NCBI GenBank assembly: GCA_002772325.1
Contig: PCSL01000001.1
Coordinates: 1-9,226 of the forward strand
Direction of reading: 5' to 3'
DNA: 9,226 nucleotides
Origin: Chloroflexi bacterium CG23_combo_of_CG06-09_8_20_14_all_45_10
Lineage (GTDB): Bacteria > Chloroflexota > Dehalococcoidia > GIF9 > AB-539-J10
The notes beneath the pieces are model-generated. The model was given only the letters and a program-made list of their open reading frames with translations. It had not been told where the DNA came from and searched no databases. A program made the position numbers and the translations under genes. Positions 6,452 to 9,226 of the stretch are shown piece by piece. Numbering within the stretch: the stretch's first letter is position 1; each line of letters opens with the position of its first letter.

Positions 6452-8014
6452 TCATAAAGGAATATTACCATGCCGCTTGGGCTGTCGGATAACCTTCTTA
6501 TTCTGCAAGGCTTGGAGCGTTCTTATTAATAACCGCCTGGTTTCTTTAGGCTCAATAACATCATCCAGGTATGGATTAACAGATGCCTCGAAAAGAGGAT
6601 TAGCATATTTGTCTCGATATTCCTTCACCTTTTCTGCTTTATATTTTACGGGATCCTCTGCCTCAGCTATCTCTTTGGAGTAAAAAAGGTCCACTGACTG
6701 CTCCGCTCCTAGCACACCAGCCTCTGCTGTTGGCCAGTAAAAGGTGAAATCCGTCTTGAAACCAGGAATCGTACCCATACCCAGGTTCCCCCCTCCATAG
6801 GCTTTGCGTAATACCACGGCAATTCGAGGAACAACAGCTTCACAAAGGGCGTAAAGCACTTTAGCTCCATGGCGAATTATTCCAGCATGTTCCTGATATG
6901 AGCCAGGCATATAAGCTGAGGTGTCCACTAACATAATTATAGGTATATTAAAAGCATCGCAAAATCTCATAAATCTGGCTTGTTTATCTGAGCTATCAAT
7001 AGTCAAACTTCCGGCACGCGCCATTGATTGGTTAGCGACAAAACCTGCTGACCGCCCAGCCAAGCGGGCAAAACCGACAACCATTTCGGGGGCAAACTCC
7101 GCCTTCACCTCAAAGAAATCCCCATTGTCAGCCAGACGAGCGATCACCTTACGCACATCGTAACTTTTCCGACCGTCAGCAGGCACTATTTCAGCCAGAC
7201 CCTCGTCTATTCGCCCAGGGTCATCCCCGGTGTCAATTACTGGTGGTTTTTCCTCATTATTGGAAGGTAAAAAAGACAGCAATTTTCTAATCGTGCGGAA
7301 GCATTCCTCCTCGCTTTTCACCCTGAAATCGGCAACGCCGGAAACACTGGCGTGAACCTTAGCTCCCCCCAATTCTTCCATGGTAATCTCCTCCCCCATT
7401 ACTGATTTCACAATGCGAGGACCGGTGATAAACATTTGGCTGATCCCGTCTACCATGAACACAAAGTCGGTTAGGGCAGGAGAATAGACGGAGATACCAG
7501 CACAGGCGCCCAAGATGGCGGAGATTTGGGGCACTACCCCTGAAGCTTCGGTATTGGGGAAGAAGACAGAACCTCCATGTTTTTCCGAAAGCATATCTCC
7601 CAGAGCACCACCTCCTTCCTCCAGTCTCACTACTCTAGCCCCGGGTGAATCATGTAAGCCGATCAAAGGAACCCCCATCTCTAAAGCTCTCTCTATGGTG
7701 CGGTACATCTTGTAACCATGCAGAAAACCTATTGAGCCTCCTAATATCGTAGGGTCTTGAGAGTAAACGCATACGGCTCTCCCATCTGCGGTTCCATATC
7801 CACATATGATGCCCTCTGTAGGTAATCCTTTATTATGCCCAACCAGCATGTCCCATTCGACAAAACTGCCCGGGTCAAGCAAGAGGTTTACCCTTTCTCT
7901 GGCAGTTAGCTTTCCCCGTTGGTGTACTTTTTCAATTTTTTCCTTCCCTCCTCCCAACATCGCCGTAGTCTTTACTTCCCTGAGTTTTTCAATTCTTTGG
8001 CTCATTTCTGCCAT
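6452..8014 (-). CDS. Acyl-CoA carboxylase/decarboxylase carboxyltransferase subunit (PccB/MmdA-like)
   Basis: This 520-residue protein has the two-crotonase-fold architecture of biotin-dependent carboxyltransferases and a family-typical length. Landmarks are GKLTARERVNLLLDPGSFVE (34-53), GVVPQISAILGACAG (159-173), YSPALTDFVFMVDG (177-190), SSDKQARFMRFCDAFNIP (341-358), GIIRHGAKVLYA (378-389), YWPTAE (426-431), DDVIEP (484-489) and terminal KRHGNIPL. Such subunits move CO2 between carboxybiotin and acyl-CoA, in carboxylases (propionyl-CoA) or Na+-pumping decarboxylases (methylmalonyl-, glutaconyl-CoA). Residues 122-152 replace the usual DSGGARIQEG..YGEIFFRNT with DSPGARVVRLEEGGGALGD and a longer loop. 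Residues 404-412 read KAYGGGNLG rather than KAYGGAYDVM, changing the position linked to substrate choice. No biotin carboxylase, biotin carrier or membrane decarboxylase subunit is encoded here. ATG at 8014 follows AGGAGGG. The family is clear; direction and substrate are unknown. Confidence 0.93.
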   Translation of the reverse strand: MAEMSQRIEKLREVKTTAMLGGGKEKIEKVHQRGKLTARERVNLLLDPGSFVEWDMLVGHNKGLPTEGIICGYGTADGRAVCVYSQDPTILGGSIGFLHGYKMYRTIERALEMGVPLIGLHDSPGARVVRLEEGGGALGDMLSEKHGGSVFFPNTEASGVVPQISAILGACAGISVYSPALTDFVFMVDGISQMFITGPRIVKSVMGEEITMEELGGAKVHASVSGVADFRVKSEEECFRTIRKLLSFLPSNNEEKPPVIDTGDDPGRIDEGLAEIVPADGRKSYDVRKVIARLADNGDFFEVKAEFAPEMVVGFARLAGRSAGFVANQSMARAGSLTIDSSDKQARFMRFCDAFNIPIIMLVDTSAYMPGSYQEHAGIIRHGAKVLYALCEAVVPRIAVVLRKAYGGGNLGMGTIPGFKTDFTFYWPTAEAGVLGAEQSVDLFYSKEIAEAEDPVKYKAEKVKEYRDKYANPLFEASVNPYLDDVIEPKETRRLLIRTLQALQNKKVIRQPKRHGNIPL

Positions 8015-8030
8015 TTAAACCCTCCTACTG

Positions 8031-8080
8031 AGACAGGGATAGAGGCAGAGACAGAGAGTTCTCTATCTCTATCTCTGTCT
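8031..8080. repeat. Intercistronic imperfect inverted repeat (20-bp stem, 10-base loop)
   Basis: The left arm is 8031-8050 and the right arm 8061-8080, matching at 17 of 20 positions, with the loop at 8051-8060. Both arms consist of a degenerate hexamer (AGAGAY/AGAGRC type on the purine strand). In the operon mRNA 18 of 20 positions can pair, one of them G-U. The hairpin begins inside the TAG stop of the upstream crotonase and ends just before the AGGAGGG of the carboxyltransferase gene. No U-run follows it in the transcript, so it is not a standard intrinsic terminator. It could stabilise or process the mRNA, tune initiation, or be a dispersed repeat. Confidence 0.75.
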
Positions 8081-8891
8081 ATTTTCCTATAAAGACAGGG
8101 GTCTCTTTGTTTCGTAGGGCTCTTACCCCTTCCCTGTGATCTCGAGAAACTAAAGTTATCGATTCGCATACGGCGGCCTCCCTCAGCGCACTCTCTAGAT
8201 CCATGCCCAAACCTTTATAGGCCTGGGCCTTCATCAAGCGCAAAGCAATGGGTGGACCTGCGGCAATTTTACGGGCTAAAGCCATCGTTGTCTGTTTCAG
8301 CTCCTCCCTACCCACTATTTTATTGAGAATGCCTATTCTTAAAGCCTCCTCAGCTTCGACGGCATCGCCAGTAAATAATAACTCTAAAGCCTTTCCCATC
8401 CCCATAATCCTGGGGTATAGCCAGGTAGCTCCAAACCCTGGAAATAGTCCTATTTTTACGAATCCACACATGAAGCGGGAATCTTCACACCCGATACGGA
8501 TATCACAAGCTAACGCCAGATCGAACCCTGCTCCCACACACACGCCATTAACCATTGCGACATTGGGCTTCTCCATTCGTTGTAGTCCCAGGACTACTTT
8601 CTGAGCACTCTTAAAAACAAATGACCGGCGCATCTCTTCCACCGAGAGTTCACTTAGTTCCTGTTCCTCCGCTCCGCCAGGCATAAGGTCCACATCTGCC
8701 CCAGCACAAAAAGCCTTTCCTTCTCCTGTTAGAACTGCTACACGTATTTCATCATCCTCAGCTATATCTTTTATAGCCTCAGCCAGTTCTCCCATCATTT
8801 TCCGGCTAAGGGCATTCCTTCTATCGGGACGGTTAAGGATAATTTGCCCAATGTGCTCTTCCTTTTTCAAAATAATAGTCTCATAATCCAT
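8079..8891 (-). CDS. Enoyl-CoA hydratase/isomerase (crotonase family)
   Basis: This 270-residue protein is a full-length crotonase: LNRPDRRNALSRKMM (19-33), first oxyanion-hole segment GKAFCAGADVD (58-68), and second, NGVCVGAGFDLALACDIRI (115-133). The hydratase Glu144 position is D124. The Glu164 position falls at F144, within FVKIGLFPGFGATWLYPR (144-161). That segment resembles PaaG-type and related isomerases (FVKIGLxPDxGGTW) more than hydratases, although the Asp after Pro that serves PaaG is Gly here. Family members hydrate, isomerise or cleave enoyl- and related acyl-CoA esters in the cytoplasm. The start at 8891 follows AAAGGAG at good spacing, 36 bases after the flavoprotein stop. The coding end overlaps the right arm of the intercistronic hairpin, and a short AGACAGGG motif (8093-8100) recurs in that hairpin. 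The exact reaction cannot be assigned; an isomerase or lyase is more likely than a classical hydratase. Confidence 0.9.
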   Translation of the reverse strand: MDYETIILKKEEHIGQIILNRPDRRNALSRKMMGELAEAIKDIAEDDEIRVAVLTGEGKAFCAGADVDLMPGGAEEQELSELSVEEMRRSFVFKSAQKVVLGLQRMEKPNVAMVNGVCVGAGFDLALACDIRIGCEDSRFMCGFVKIGLFPGFGATWLYPRIMGMGKALELLFTGDAVEAEEALRIGILNKIVGREELKQTTMALARKIAAGPPIALRLMKAQAYKGLGMDLESALREAAVCESITLVSRDHREGVRALRNKETPVFIGK

Positions 8892-8927
8892 GGACTTCTC
8901 CTTTAGAATTACTTGATGTGCCTAAAA

Positions 8928-9179
8928 TTATATTTTCCGAGCTATTTCAGCACCTTCCCTAATTGCCCACATAGCATCCCGAGGCTGCACACAATCTCCG
9001 ATAACATAAACTTTAGGAACCATCCCTTTTAAAGTCTCAATTAGTTGCTTTTCAGGCTTTACACCTACTGCCAGAACCACAGTATCAGCTTTTAGAAAAA
9101 CAAGGTCACCTTCATAAGCGATATAAACTCCCGCGTCTCTAATTTCTACCACAGGGGAATTGGCAAATAATTGTACTCC
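8928..9179 (-). CDS. C-terminal end of Old Yellow Enzyme/2,4-dienoyl-CoA reductase-type flavoprotein (partial, frame broken upstream)
   Basis: The frame reads GVQLFANSPVVEIRDAGVYI, then ADTVVLAVGVKPEKQL, and ends VYVIGDCVQPRDAMWAIREGAEIARKI. This is the C-terminal NAD(P)H/FAD-binding end of enoate reductases such as FadH-type 2,4-dienoyl-CoA reductases, with the typical GDC...A...AIREG...A motif that contacts FAD. Such enzymes reduce C=C bonds of enoyl- or dienoyl-CoA using FMN, FAD and a 4Fe-4S cluster; those domains would lie beyond the right edge. The family would continue upstream, but an in-frame TAA lies at 9180-9182. The other frame (9181-9225) reads TRMALGIAASEVGGL, which could be the continuation. 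The gene is therefore frameshifted, either by a read or assembly error near a contig end or as a real pseudogene. The GTG at 9152 lies within the domain and is not a credible natural start. Confidence 0.75.
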   Translation of the reverse strand, partial: GVQLFANSPVVEIRDAGVYIAYEGDLVFLKADTVVLAVGVKPEKQLIETLKGMVPKVYVIGDCVQPRDAMWAIREGAEIARKI

Positions 9180-9226
9180 TTAATCCGCCCACTTCAGAGG
9201 CTGCAATGCCCAGCGCCATCCTGGTT

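Noticed and set aside
8031..8090. Possible intrinsic terminator (hairpin between crotonase and carboxyltransferase genes)
   Set aside because: In the direction of the operon transcript the stem is followed by CAGTAGGAGGG, not a U-run. A short TTTT lies on the other side, but no plus-strand gene would use it.
5660..8891. Recent tandem duplication producing the two crotonase genes
   Set aside because: The two proteins differ throughout, including in active-site segments, and resemble different subfamilies, so independent recruitment is more likely than a local duplication.

Overview
The window is one co-directional block of acyl-CoA metabolism genes. Every supported gene lies on the minus strand, so transcription runs from base 9226 towards base 1. 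Gaps between genes are short (11 to 64 bases), which suggests one long operon whose promoter lies beyond the right edge. I found no tRNA, rRNA, CRISPR array, transposase or convincing terminator, and no gene-free stretch over 300 bases.

Order of transcription: the C-terminal end of an Old Yellow Enzyme/2,4-dienoyl-CoA reductase-type flavoprotein (8928-9179, frame broken near the edge); a crotonase-fold enzyme (8079-8891); a short intergenic stretch with a 20-bp imperfect hairpin (8031-8080); an acyl-CoA carboxylase/decarboxylase carboxyltransferase subunit (6452-8014); a second crotonase, closest by eye to methylmalonyl-CoA decarboxylase YgfG/ScpB (5660-6433); a family III CoA-transferase/racemase-like protein (4466-5632); a radical SAM-PDZ-DUF512-like protein (2538-4454); the large (754-2490) and small, B12-binding (304-720) subunits of a split methylmalonyl-CoA-mutase-type carbon-skeleton mutase; and the N-terminal part of a nitronate monooxygenase-like flavoprotein (1-265).

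The gene content suggests an anaerobic or facultatively anaerobic bacterium, or possibly an archaeon, with a rich acyl-CoA metabolism. Split mutases occur in several such groups (Chloroflexota, Desulfobacterota, Firmicutes, archaea), and I cannot assign the lineage from this sequence. Ribosome binding sites are mostly strong AGGAGG-type.

The layout recalls E. coli scpABC (mutase, decarboxylating crotonase, CoA-transferase), with a carboxyltransferase added. A plausible joint role is rearranging a succinyl-type CoA ester to a malonyl-type CoA ester, removing (or adding) the carboxylate, and processing the product by beta-oxidation-like steps. The unusual point is that several enzymes depart from their families at active-site motifs. 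The mutase lacks the usual CoA-binding segment and the TQSLHTN loop. The CoA-transferase has Thr where the family has its catalytic Asp. The carboxyltransferase has rebuilt oxyanion-hole regions. Both crotonases lack the classical Glu pair. This joint divergence, together with an uncharacterised radical SAM protein in the middle, suggests a specialised pathway for an atypical acyl-CoA rather than ordinary propionate metabolism. That is inference; no substrate can be read from the sequence.
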